Shown here in pieces: positions 45,300-59,000 of a stretch of DNA of 64,000 nt; within the stretch, counting starts at the first letter, position 1; every line of letters begins with the position of its first letter. This DNA is from Anarhynchus alexandrinus. Lineage: Eukaryota; Chordata; Aves; Charadriiformes; Charadriidae. Where the stretch lies: positions 464,396-528,395 of the forward strand of contig VUYV01000226.1 of assembly GCA_008711295.1 (NCBI GenBank). The letters run 5' to 3'. Both the position numbers and the translations under genes were made by a program. The notes beneath the pieces are model-generated. The model was not told the origin of the DNA and made no database searches. It worked only from the letters and a program-made list of their open reading frames with translations.

Positions 45300-48200
45300 G
45301 CAAGGTGGCAGCTCAGCGCCACACGCTGCCGCCGTGAGCACCCACGGGCAGGGTGCTGGGCAGGGTGACACACAGACAGCATCACGAGAGTCGTGGTGGG
45401 GTTGCTACCTTGAGGCAGAGCTCCTGTGTGAAACACCCCAGGCACTTGTGAAGGTGTTCTAGATCAGGTTTGCCCATGGCATATGTGTTCAGTGCTATTG
45501 CCCTGGTGTGTCTCATCTCATCCTTCCTCCTCCTCTTCATCACAGCTCAGCCCTCTTTCCAGTTCTACCTGTCACTTAAACAGACACAAATGCCTTCGTG
45601 TAAAGGGCACTTCTGTCTCAAGACTGTCGAGTGTGCGCCTTACGCCAACATAAGCTTTCCCAGGGCAGTACGCGGCACTGGCAGCGCAGCAAATTCCCGT
45701 GTTGAAAAGCGTCTAATGGGTCATAGGAAACATCCTGGTTGCCACATACACACTTGTGCAAACACGTCCTGCTGTCTCAGTCAGTGCTGGACAAGAGAAA
45801 CCAGGCTGCAGAGAGCAGGCTGTCCCCGTGCATACTGACACCGCTGTTTTTACCAAGGCAGCCGTGCCCACCGTCCATCACTCCCAAAGAGGTCCCCTCC
45901 ATGGCAAGTTGGGCACAAGAGCTTCAGTTTCTCCTGCTCCCTGTGTTTGCAGGGAAAGCAAAGCCCTCAGCCTTGGCCGTCTCCATGCCAGTGGTGCCCA
46001 TGCTCACCGCGATGTGTGAGCTTGGTGATGAGCCCTGCTGTGCGAGGCAGGACAAGGGCGAGCAGTGACTCACAGGTCACACGCCTGTCACCCACCTACA
46101 CGCAGTTGTGGTTGTCTCACTGCATGGTGGGGGCCAGGGAGCTCCTGTAGGATGATGTGGCCCACGTGGTGGGCACCTGTCCTGCTGCCTGTAGGGCACA
46201 GAGGTCTCCCTGGGGGGAGGTCCTGAACACAGTTTGGGGCAGCCTGTGGAAGAAACCCTGTCCATAGCCTAAGTCATCATTGAGCAAGCTGTCAGCAGGG
46301 TCCATCCGAGCTCCATCATCCACAAGCAGGTCTTAGGAAGACAGATGAAAGACGATAGCTGAGTATGGATCCTTCCATCTCTGAGAGAGAGAGATGGGCG
46401 TGGGTGCTGCATTCCAAAATCAAGCCGTGAAGGGACATGTACATCTCGTCTTGCTGCCAGCAGGACAGACTGCCCAGCCTCCACTAGGTGAGGCAGAAAG
46501 CCCTGAGTGGCTGCCACATGGTTTGGTGACCCCTTCAGATGGAGATAGCAGTATGTCGTGGGTCACCTGTCCTAGCACTGAGCCCCAAGGACCAGTTGAG
46601 GTAGGCGTGGTGGGATCCATCCCTGGTAGGACTCACATGCACTGGCTCCTGTCCAGGATCTTTGCCTCCCTCATGGATTGGGGAGAGCAGGGTGTCACCC
46701 AGGGGACAGACCCTACCAGCCCTGTGCTGGGTGGCAGCATCCGTGGCTTTGTGTTGCAGGGTACAGCCTTTGGCAAGGAGAAGAGGAGACAAGCTTCTCT
46801 AGAGATGGTGGCTGTGATGATGTTGGCACAGCCTCATGTGTCACCATGAGCATGCAGGAAGCTGCAGTTGGCAGTGGGGACTAAGAAGTTGGTGGCTGAC
46901 AGAGCCAGCACCAGAAGGAGATTGAACTCAGCCCATGGAGGAGGAAGGGAAGGAGTGTTTTGTGGCAGACGGTTGGAGGTGCAGGTGAGAAGCAGGTAAT
47001 TTGGAGATGGTGGCCTAGGAAAGAGCCTCACAAAGGGTTGTAGGCCAGGAGGGTGAGGTGGCTGGGGGAGAATACCATGGTTGTGGGGACAGAGACAGAG
47101 AGAGGGTGGTCTGTCAGGACTGATGTGCTCCACCCTGCGCAAAGGCTGAAAGTGGCCAGGGGCCACAAGGACATGGCAGGAGAGGATATCTTGGATGCTG
47201 GCAGCCAAACAGCACTGGGAGAAGGTAGGTCTGTGCCAGTAAGGGCAGTGGCACCTGCCTGGAAGCAGGGTGTCTACCCTGGATACAGGCATTTGTTCCT
47301 TCAAAGAAGACAGGAGAAGGCTGTGCATGCCGGGTCCTCCTGAAGACCTGTATACCATCCTGGCATTTTTCACCAGTCTCCTACCAAATCTCAGTGCTGG
47401 AGGATGCAAAATTAACACAGATTATATCTGTTTGTGTTTTGCTAAAATATAGTACACTAAACAGGACTAGATGATGTGGTTTTGATTGTGGTGTGAAACA
47501 GGGGGGGAACGCCTACATCGGATGCTGCAAACCTTCATGACACAGCCTGGGTGACCTTTGAAGATGCCACCTTTTCCATGGCAGCAAGGCAAAAACGCTC
47601 TTAAACTTGTTGGGTTTTTTTCCTTCCCACCGTTCAACTATGATCATCTCTTTCCTACATTGTCAATTTGAAAGGTCACTTTGCTGTGCGATCCTTTGGG
47701 TGTGGAAGGTCTTCACCTTTATTAAAATTCCAAATTCAAACTTAATTTACGATTTACATTCACATGTCCAAGGAGGAGGAAAACAAAGATGATGTAAGGA
47801 TAGCATTGTGTGTACAGCCAGCCATGCTTTATTCAAGGGCTGGCTGCAGCAATACCCCACTTGTACAATGCTGTAGAAATACATCATACAGCTGCCTCTG
47901 ATTTGAATGGATTTTACGTATGACCTGCACACATACTGGAATGGATCATTAGTGCTCTTCAGGCTGTAGACCAGCCTATTCAGCCTCATTAATGTTGATC
48001 CTATAGACTCATACCATTGATTTCTTGAGCTGAAAAAACCCCTTTTGCTCTTATCTAATTATAAGACCCATTTTGTTTCTGAGTGCCCTGAGCTTGGCTG
48101 GAGACACCTGATGTTTCAAGAGCTCCAGCAGATTTTTTTATCGCTTTCTCTCAACCGCAAGACACACACGCACACACACAAAATAAAAATTGGGGTTTGC

Positions 48201-49515
48201 TAATGGAAAACAACAAAGGAGAGTGGAGGTAGGTCTGATAATTGCAACACACGCTCACCTGACATTGTCCTGCTCCCAGAACAACAAATCAGTTTATCCT
48301 CTGCTTTCACCAACCGCTCTGTAATTTGTCTCCCCATTTCTACATCTGAACAGAGGCACATCCAGACCAGGAGGATCATTCACTCCTGCAGTGTAGCACA
48401 TGCAAGTGTTAGAGGCTTTTGCTTATATTTTTGGGCTTTGCCCATGGGACTATTTTGTTCCTCGTCTTCTAAGCATTACTGGCAGAGACTAGATTGAAAA
48501 GTATATACACTGATTTCCTGAAAGAAAAGTGTCCTTTAAACTCACTGCCCTCTGGATTCATTACCCCTCATCCCCCATGCTTGTTTTTCTGCTTGTCTCC
48601 TAAACTACATTACATCTTGTTTTTTATAAATGGGGATGAGAACATACAGTTTAGCTGAGAGGTTGTACCCTACAGAAATGGCTCCATTGCCCCATGTGGT
48701 GGCATTTTCTACAGGACACACAAGAAAGCCCTTGCCACTGCGTCCTGCCCCGCTCTCTGCGCCATGGCACCCCAGCCGCTGCTGCCTGGTCCTGGGTGCA
48801 GGGGTGGCTGGTCAGCACACCATCAGCCTTTTCAGGTACTGAGGTGGTTGGTGGCTCCGGCACAGCACTGCTCAAGACCATGAGCTAATGGCGCACTGTG
48901 CACCCGCAGGCATGCAAATGGAGGAGATCGAAACAGCGTAGAAAAAAAGTCAAAAGCTCATGATACGGGGCCATTTTCTCATTTTCAAAATCACCGCTCA
49001 GGGTCCTGTTTCCTCAAGTGATCCTGCCTTTACAGACAAGTGACCATACCCTGCCATACTGACCCAAAACATCCAATACATTATTAAACTGCAAAAGTTT
49101 TGCTGTGGGAGGCCAGAGACAGGAAAGCAGTCACAGAGGTATGGGGTGGAAGGAGAGTGTTCCATAAACATGCATTTTTCAGACAGCAAATTATCCCATC
49201 ATTTAAGAACCAGAAATGAATCAACAAAGGAGAGGTGACCAATTACATTCAAATCCATCTTGTATCATTCATGAAAGGTGATAATGCATCTGTGCCAAAA
49301 AGCTGCTGTTTTATCACAGATCTCAAAAACATTCATAAGCAAATGTTTCAGCTGATCTGTTTCCATTTCCTGAAATGGAAACCAAATTTAGGAATACAAT
49401 TTAATAAATGAAATTTTAGGAATGACTCATTCACCCCTTGATTCAATGTTTTCAGAAGGTCAGTGGGCTGACTGACTCTAGAAAGGGATGTTAAGCAGAC
49501 ATTGTTAGTGCCAAG
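45300..49515. other. Intergenic DNA, no confirmed gene
   Basis: No recognisable gene on either strand. 45.3-47.4 kb is G+C-moderate with several overlapping frames of 100-195 codons that shadow each other. 47.5-49.5 kb is AT-richer and includes a short CA-type run near 48165-48181. Confidence 0.5.
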
Positions 49516-49518
49516 GAG

Positions 49519-49725
49519 TTATATTTTAATCTCTTCTTCATTACTGCGTACCAGATAAGCACGCACATTTCTGCTGGAGAGGCGAGCGATGCACAGGAAG
49601 GTAGCAGATAAGCAAAAAACCACAGAAGTGCATGAAAAAGCGTAATACAACATGGCAGCTTTGTTAGCAGTACGGCGACAATGGCTGATAAAGTGGCCGT
49701 GTCGCAGCATCATGCAGAGCGCTGC
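49519..49725 (-). other. Candidate membrane-spanning C-terminal exon or relic (unidentified)
   Basis: The end of a 137-codon minus frame encodes one strongly hydrophobic segment (AMLYYAFSCTSVVFCLSATF) followed by a charged tail (SSRNVRAYLVRSNEEEIKI and stop), as in the last exon of a small membrane protein. A weak acceptor (CACTTTATCAG) lies near 49690. The next frame over the same bases is also open and hydrophobic, which reduces confidence. Family unknown. Confidence 0.18.
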
Positions 49726-50099
49726 CGGCACATGGCCACTGCTGCCCAGTGGTGCTTGGGTGGGTGTCCTCAATGGGCTGCACTGAATGGGAGGTGGAAA
49801 CCCAGCAAAAAGCATTTGGTGGAGGGTCCCTGAACCACCAGCAGTCAGGGACACCAAGATGCCCACCACTGGGGTAGACTGGCATGGAGGAGTCACTGGA
49901 TGGTGATCTCCACCTGGTCCTCCTAATGCCACAGGTGACCTGCACCAGCCCTGCTAACAGTGTCACTACAGAAGCCAACGTTTGAAAGCCCTGCCTGGCC
50001 TCGAGCACACCATCAGTTTCCAAACCATACGTGAGGCATAAGCTGTGCCCACCTAACCAAGGACATGACAGGACTGTGCTGAAGGGCTTAGGCATGTTG

Positions 50100-53000
50100 T
50101 TTATCCCTCCTGCATGAACAGACAGGTAAGGTTACAATGCACGAGCACTGTAAGCACCAGTCCCTGCTCGAAGATCAATGTCTCATGAGGATTAAGTGGC
50201 TAAATACTTGTTTCCGATCAGAGGTACACCAGATCTCTCAATATCATTACACAGTTCCAAAGCAGTGGGGACAGAAGGCACACCAGCTAATGATGGGGTT
50301 TTCCTTCCTGTGTATGCTACCAAGCATTTAATATAATTAAACTGTACGATTGGAATAAGGAATTTAAAGCAAATGATGCTGCTCTAAGCCTGCTGGGTGG
50401 TGTGAGCTATAGATCTGTCTGTGCGTTTATAGAAAATGTCATAGGTCAGTGACTGGATTGATTGGTAACCTTTGCAGGACTGCCCTTTAGATTAAAAGAT
50501 TAAGCTGTTCATATTTGCTTTGCTTTTCAGGACAGGAAAGCATCTACACATACCTATAGATGTCAACCTTTCCTTTTTCTGGAGCTCAGAGAATACAACA
50601 GAAGAGCAAAGAACACGAACTTGGCCGATGAGCACAGCCTCTGGGAGATGGCATATTTCCCCCTTGCCCAGACACAAAGCAATGAAAATGTGGTTTGAGC
50701 TCAGCTCCAGACTCTGCCACTGGAATTCAGTTTTGAGCTTGAACATTTTGGCTTTCAGCATCTCACAGTTAAAACGTGTGTGAGGGAGCGGAGCTGAAAG
50801 CAATGCACCTACAGAGGAGCACTGATTGGCACCAAGGCATTTTCCCTCTTACTTAATCGCTCATTTACTCTGTGTCATCCAACTGCTCATCACCAGTGAG
50901 AACTCAACGCAGCACGACACTTAAAAACCCCTGACCTCGCGCCGCAGACAACCTTTTGTCCCAAGCCCTGACAAGCCCGCAGATAAACACACACCGTCTT
51001 ACGACTTCAATGCCATCTTCTGCCTTTTCAGGGAAGGGTTTCTCTTAGTGTCGTTCATATGACTTCTACATCTGCCCAAGTTTTGTTGTTGTAATAGTCA
51101 CAACAGCCTCTTATTTGCCCCCCCTCTTTACCTCTCCCTGGTTTCAATGGTTTAAATACTTCTAATGGTTTAAAATACTCATTTATCATAGTATTGGTGG
51201 CTTTGGAGAAGGAAAGACCTGTGGGAGGTCAGTCCTCAGGAAATATCACAGGTATCTCCTGACGTGCTGACTCAGCAGGGCCTGTCACTGAACCACAGGG
51301 ATGTGACCGACTCTGCTAGCACTTGTCCAGCTGCTTCAAGAGACCGGAGATGGGTTAAAGCACTGAGCACCTCTCCCAGTGCCGGGCCTGGGTCAGCACA
51401 TCAGTGCTAACCATTCATGAGATAGCATTTGGGGTTTACTTGCTGGGAGTCTCCGTCTGCTGCTGACGTCAACTATGCTGCACACATAGAAGCTCATGAG
51501 AAATCCTCACCTGAAACCTGAGGTTTCTGACCGAATCTGCTGCTGCCACTCTCTAAAATGCACTCTCAAAATTCACCCTCTAATGCAATACTTTACAGAG
51601 GGTAAACCCACGAACCCTTGGCTCATGCTGCAGCAGGAACTTCTGGGGACACGCGTGCTGCTGCAAGTTGCTGATGCAACTTTGGGCAATTGCTTCTTTC
51701 CAACAGCCCCTCAAACACACCTTATTCGTTTCACTGAATCAGTATCTTTTAGGCATTTTGACTAAGATGTGCAGTCCCTCTACTGACCATGGCCTTGAGC
51801 ACAGAACGGTGTGTCTCGCACGCAGATGAAACCGCTCATCTAGTAGTTCTCCTCTCCTCCCTGAAGTAAAAGGTCAAGGAAAAATCAATCTCTTCTGCTG
51901 GTATTACCAGAAGGCATACAACAAAGTCAGATGTGATATGTATTTTTTGCCTCCTAGACCCTTAGGTTTAAAAACTTGCAGGTACAGGAAATAATTCTCT
52001 GTCAGTTACATTAATTTTTAAAGCAATTTTCTACTTTGCTACAAGGTGGCAGAGTTATAAATTGGTTTTATTGAAACTCTGGGGTGCTAAAACACGGTTA
52101 CTATTAATGTGCCCGTAACCCTTAATCACCGTAGGAAGAAGGACGTCGATCCTGTGTGGCTGCGAGCGCAGACCTGTCGCCTTAGCCATGTGTGTGCACT
52201 CACTGAGATGCCCCTCAGCAGTGACACCATGACAGGGTCTACTGCCCGGGCTCAGCACGCTGCTGAAGGGGCACCAGCCGTACACACGGGCTTTCCTTCA
52301 GCGTGAGCAATCCCATGCTCCATGCTGAGGAGCTGGCAGCAGCAATTAAACCAGGGGAAGGATGGAGGGGTGCTCTGTCCACAGTGGGATGGGAAAGCTG
52401 TGACAGGTACCTCCAGCACCGACCATGCCCCAAGCCCTCCCGCCCTCGCCCCCTGCATCACTGCGACCTGCTGCCCCACAGCCCCTGCGTCCCTTTGTCT
52501 TTTTTTTCCATTGCCAAACTGCAGTTTCCCAGAGGATTGCTTCCTTTTACGATTGCTAAAGGTTAACGCACGGGCAGGAGGCTCTGAGCTGCCTTTGAGC
52601 AGCAGAGGACTGCTCTCCCCAGCAGCAACCACCGCTCCGGGAAAAGGGCTCTTCCCCAGGACTATTCCGAGCCCCCTTTTTCCTTTGACCTTTCCGAATC
52701 CATGCACCTCGCACCAAATGCAGGCTGTATTTTCTTTCCTCTCACATTAGCATAAATCCAGAGTGATGCTTTAGCAGCTGGGCAGACCTAGATCCTCATA
52801 TAGAAATACCCGGGACCTTTAAATCCAAGCAAAACCATGTCCTCTGCTTGAACAGGGAAGAAATTATTTGCTCGACTTGCTGATGTGCTTAATTCAAAGA
52901 GTGTGGGTTCCTCCTTTCCTTTCCACTCAATTACATTCGTTTCATTGAAAACCTTTTGTCACAGGAAATCTCTGCTTGATTGGCTCTCCTGATTTCAGAA

Positions 53001-56000
53001 CATTGCATTGCTTTTTCTCTAAACAGCGATCAATCTTCATTTTGCAGTAGCTCTGTGGGGAATTACTACTATTTTTCTAATCACTCTGGTGGATGCTATA
53101 ATGACGCAGGTCACCAAAAGGTTATATTCAGGGGAAAATAGTGTCTGAACTAGGTGTCCAAAGGTAATTTTTTAACTTTGTGTCATCATTTGCAGCTTAG
53201 ACAGAGTTTTTAAGTGCAAGAGTTTGTACCCTTCCTACAATTTGGCTTAGCCCCACAGTGTGTGGGCAGGTCCTTCTGACAGCCATGTTTCCTCTTGACT
53301 TTTGGGTTCATACAGCTCCCACGGCCTCAAGCCCCTCTCCGGGGAAAGGTTCAGCCCGTGCGTGGGAGGGAGGCCGTCATCCGTACCAACACAGGAGCAC
53401 CTGAAGTCCTAAATCCAGTCGGGGCTGTTTTTAGGTCCTACACATACACAGTAAAAACCATTCCTGCCCGAAACAACTTGGGCTTTAAAACGAGTGAACC
53501 TTCTTGTTTATGTCTTCTGTCTAGGGGATGTACACAAATGAATACGCTTTGCCACCTTGGTCTGCTTGTGTGAGCAGGGGCTGGCGGGGTGGTTTTGGGG
53601 CTGAGAAGAGTTGATTTTGCTGAGCGCAAGCCCAACTCTGGGGCAGCCGAGCTGCACGGCAGAGGGTGGCAAGGGCTGGGGGTAATGCAAGGACAGGCAA
53701 CCAGAAACTGCAATTTGGCCACATCACAACCCCAGAGAACGCGGGGTTACCCCTGCAGCTGCTGACACCCTCTTCACCTCTTTGAAAAGAAAAAAAAACC
53801 CACCCAAAAGCCGCAATTATCATTCATATGGGAAAGGCTTCTCACCCACACACTCTTTGTGTGTCTGGTGGGTTTGTGTACTTGCTGAAGCTCATCTTTG
53901 GTGCCTCGAGCTAAAGGGCTTTGCTGACACCAAGGTTAAATTCGTCTGGGGGAAGAGAGGCTCAAATTAATTTTAATGCAGCCAAAGAGGGGAAATTGGC
54001 TCATTTGAGATAGTAAGGTCTGGCTGGCAGACGTTCCCAATCGGTACCACAAACATCAGGTGTGAATAACATCAGGCTTTGGGGAAATTCACGTTTTTAT
54101 TTCGACCTGTTTGAACCAGTCATTTGCCAGAGTAGCGAGCGTCACGTTTTGGAAGCAAGGCTCCCCTGGTGCAGCTGACAGCAGGACCCCTCAGCTCAGC
54201 GGGCGGCCCCAGGCTGCTGTGACGTTTACCTATATGAAAAATGACACCTGAACCACAGTGTTATGTATAGCTTTCATATGTATGAACCACAATTTATCTA
54301 TGTTTCCTACCCTGCTAGGCATGCAGCAATGTTGCAGGCTTCTAGTACGGTAAAGGGTATTGTCTGCTCGACATTTTACAGTTATAAGACTTCGAATGTA
54401 CCTTATCTGACAGAGGCTTCTAGACCATAACACACAGTCTTTTTCACTGACTCCATTTCCCGGCAGCGCCAGGTGCCTCTGCCAGGGACGGCCGTATTTC
54501 TAACCCCCTAATCTCAAGAAAATATGATAACAGAGCGGTGCATGCAGGCAGACGGCGCGTTTCCAGAAACCCCCCCTTCTCTACTGACGCCTTTGTCACA
54601 ACCTGGTGACCCCCCAGCCCTGCAGATGCTGCACGCTGCCCGGGCAAGCCCAGCCGCAAAGCTCACAGAGTGACACTGAACCCGGCCGTGCAGGGACAAG
54701 GTCCTCGGATCCTGCAGTGAAGCGTTGGCAAAGTGGCGTGCGAGGACAAGATAAGGCCACTGGGGATGGGAATCGCAAACTCTTGAAATTTTAACTCAGT
54801 GGACGCCCAGCAAGCGCTTTGGGAATCCGCCTGGGCTGTCCCCACGCAGACAGCGTCCCCTCTGCTTCGATGGCTGCTGACGGAGCTCACTCCATCCATG
54901 GCATTAGTGTCACCACACAGCTAATACTGAGGAGTGGCTGTAACAGATCACCGCTCGACTGCTCCCCCCAGGGCAAGCGTTCACGTTGTGTTGCTGCTTC
55001 TTATGGCTCAACGACTGCTGCAAAGTTTTGAAACTCCCCAGAAGAAAAGTCTAGATACATTTAAAGAGAAGATTCCCGCTTTTAATGAAATTCCTACATA
55101 CTGTAAATAGTTGCCCCGAAAATCTGCAGGACCACATTCACCTTTACTGTAAGATGTTTAGACTGAACTGAGGATGGGATGAAGACCATTTAAAATACTT
55201 GCAATTGGACAAAAAAAAAAGTCAAACAGCAAGTCTAGAATTACTCTTGGGGTCCAGCTGTGTGTAGCGGGAGTCTCCCTGCACACCCTGGTTGTTCATC
55301 AGCAACCCTAAATCTTCACCTGGTGCACGTGTGCACCCTTCAAAGTGGAAAGAGGCAGCTGACACCAGGCTCAACATGTTCACCCGGATTTTGCAGCCAT
55401 TAGTGAGACGAGGTGAGCAAGCAATCTGGTAACCATTTAATAAAATGGCCTCACCTAACTCTCTGCTGAGAGTTTTTGAGGGAGCCGCATCCACAGCCGG
55501 TGCCCCCCCCGAGCTCCGAGCACTGCCCCGCTGGGAGCCAGCTCCGTGCTGCACCCGCGGTGCCGGGGATGCCCATGGCCCTGGGAGCGGAGCAGCTTCG
55601 CGTGCACCCGGCAGCATCCGACAGCTGAAAGGGAGCAACTCCCTGAGTATTTGCCCTTTCCTAGTTCTGAAAAAGACCCAATTTCTGGAAATGTCTGTAA
55701 CACTGGGAGTGCAGGGACCTCTTTGGCTTTTAGCGCACTTCCAGGAGCCTTAATAGGCCTTGAAAAAAGAGGAGAATAAAAAGCCATTAAGCTTTTTCTT
55801 TGTTTTCACAGACTATTATCTACCCTCTTCTGTGACAACCTCTTTCATGACCCATCATAGGGCAAATAATGCAATAAACTGCTTTCAATGCCAGTAACCT
55901 TCCTGCGCTGCCTGATGCTGCCCTGGCCACCCCGCTGCTGCGGGGGGCTGCCTGTGAATCCAGCCAGGCTGGGGTCTCCCAGCTCCCCGAGAAGGGGGTA

Positions 56001-59000
56001 TCGACACTTTCTGCATCCTGAAACATACACAACTGTCACTGCAAAGACACGGCTTGTGGCTTAGCGGCAAGCAAATGCTTCGCTGCGTGAAGCCCTGCCG
56101 AGGTGCTGGTGGAGGGGACAGACCTCTTGCTATGCAGGCTGGTGGCGGGCCAGAAATATTTTGGGGACTGTGACTTTTCTGCTCCTGTACAGAAAAACCA
56201 GGCACATAAAAAGAAAGAAAAAAACCCAACCAAGCAAACAAGAAAAAAACAGTAGAAAGTAAGATTTAACCCTTTTAACATTTGAGACAATGACACTGGT
56301 GAACTCTATGTGTCACTGACCAATTTTGTAGGACACTTTTTTTACAGCAGTGCATCCTAGGGATCCCTTTCATGTCACGGCTCTGCTGTAGCCTTCAAGC
56401 TGGGCTGGGGGAGCTTCACCTGATGCGTACCCACCTGCCTGGGCCGCAGGGCAAGGAAAGAGGTTGGGGAGTCCAACTAGCCAAAGCCCTTCCCTGGTTT
56501 CCATTGAGGCTTCTGCACAGGGAACACCTTGTTTCTGTACCAGCTCCTCTTTCACATAGATGCTACTGGCTTTAAGATCTCAAGCAATGAAGAACTTATT
56601 TTGTCTTTTCTTTATCTTTTTGGTGTGTAATTGCCCTCAGTGCTAAATTAAAAACCCTCTTTCCAGTTTGATACCCATCAGTTTTAATTTCCAGTCTCCC
56701 TGAGTCACACTTTCCTCCCAGAGCCCTTCCCCTGCATGGAGGAGGATGCTGTCTCTCAACTCTGCTGGTTCCATCAGGACAACAGTGCTATGCTCACTCT
56801 TTCCATTACATGTCTTTTTGTGAAGCTGAAAGCCTAGGGAGGAGTACAGACTACAGCTCTGGACTAATAAAATCTACCAAGAGCAGCATTTTGCAGGGAC
56901 ATCTGAAACGCTACGGTCTGGGAAGCGGAGTGACACAGGCTGCTCACAGCCTGTGACAAGAGCTGAGTCGGCAGCTCGGGGCTAAGGCACACTAGGTCTC
57001 TCTAACCCCAGTATAACCAAGCAGACTTCAAAATAGTTCCTTGATAGACAGTGTTACTTTCTCTTGTTCATGACCACGCTCAGACCAGAGACATTACCGG
57101 AAGCCACATAGATTTCATGTAGCATCAGGGGCTATTTAGAGAACCACCACCAAAGCACCAACAAGCTGCCCAGTGGAGGTCTCATTTTAACAGGGGAGTA
57201 TTTCTGGGAATCAGATAAAGTCTGTGCGTGCGTATGTGCACTCATGCTCCTGGGCAGCAGGATGGCTCGGTGCAAGCCGTGCCAGCTGGGGACCTCCAGG
57301 GCTGGCACAGATGCTTGCTCCTGCCTCCCCCACCTTCACCTTGCCGGCACTTCGCCTGCCCACAGGCACTCTTGGGAGCAACATCGCCGTAGCTGTGTCC
57401 CAGGAAAGCACTACCGCAGGCAAAGCTTGTCCTGAGCACCTAATTAAATCTCCTCTGCCTGTAAATGTTTTCAGCTATTGCCATTTGTCCACACACTGCA
57501 AGACATTTCTGATAACTTGGGGAGAACTGGCTGCTAATTAATATGGTTCCTAAAGGCTTCATTACTGTCCATAGCTACTGCTGTTTGAGTTTTAGTTGAA
57601 ACCGCTTTCATTCGATAACTATTAATTACTGGCTAGAAAAGAGTAAACAGACCAAAGCTGTTGCACTCACAACAGCAACAACTTTGGAGACAAAGTTCTC
57701 TGCAGAGGACCAGCAAAACACACAGTAGATGGACAACCCAAAGGCATCCCACAGGATGCATTCGGACGCTTAAAAAAATAGGTTGTTCTAGACACCCAGC
57801 ACCTCACTAAAATCCTACCAAAAATCTAGTAGGGCTGCCATTAAAGAGTCCTCCCTAAAAACAATAACTAATCTTTATAACAATATATATCAAAATAATG
57901 GGATGACACCAACTCATTGCACTGTTCAAACTCACGAAGTCCTATTAAGATACCTTGAGGCTAACAGCCCTGCAAGGAGATGATGATTTATAAAGAATTA
58001 AAAAAAAAAAATCTTTAAGAAACAAAAAAGACAAACCCAAAATACAAGAATAAGAAGAATCAAATAGAAAAGTCTGTTTTAAGCCTGCCCATTTATAGCA
58101 AAGAGCAGCAATTGTTCACACGGGAATTACACAATCGTTAGGAAACTCATAAGCTATCAGAGTTTATTTCGCAGAATAAAGATGAGATATCATTGGGGAC
58201 TACAACAGCAAAAAGACAGATAATATCAAATGATGCTTCACACACACCAAATGTTCAACTACAAGCAGTTAGAGGAGTGGCTTTTGGAGGAACTTAGGAT
58301 GATCTGCCAGCAAAACCACATCTTCATTGCCATCTTTGGCCAACCCAAAGAGGGGAGGGCAAGAAATCCTGTGCAGTAATTGTAATTACGGAGTCCCGGC
58401 ATCCAGGACAAGGTAAATTAATGTTGAGAGGACTTTATCATGCATGTTACTGGCAGATAACCATTTGTAGCTCTAACAAGGGAAATACTGGTAGGCGTTA
58501 TGATTACTGACCCCAGCAGAGCCGGGGTGATAACCCCCCAGCAGACAGCTGACCATAACCTGCATCTCGTTAGTTGACCCCTACCAGCATTTTGCAAGCA
58601 AGGATGGACAAGGCAAGGGAGTACATCAACCTTCCCAACACATGTCCCAAAGAACTGGGAAGCTGCCTCCAAATCCACACGGATCCAGCCGTGCAATGCC
58701 AGGGAGACACCCAGAAAGCAGTCGGACTGCTAAACCTTTGGGGAAATCACCTTGATTTCTGACAGCAGCAAGAAAGAGCTGGCAGGTAGGAAGCAGAGCA
58801 GGCAATATGTTCTTTGTGACAGACAACCCAAGTTGACTTTAAGTCAAAACCAACCAGAGTTTTGCTTCTACATAATTTCCCAGTCTTTTCCCTGCAGCAT
58901 TTAATCCACTGTGATTAATTACACCGAAATTTACTGAGATCAGAATAGATGGGACAAGAGAGAGCCATGTACAAAATAATAATCGCTATTCACGTAAGCC

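Noticed and set aside
46077..47418. Dense set of ORFs as a multi-exon gene
   Set aside because: The frames overlap on both strands and read as low-similarity Pro/Ser/Gly-rich text, with no consistent splice signals.
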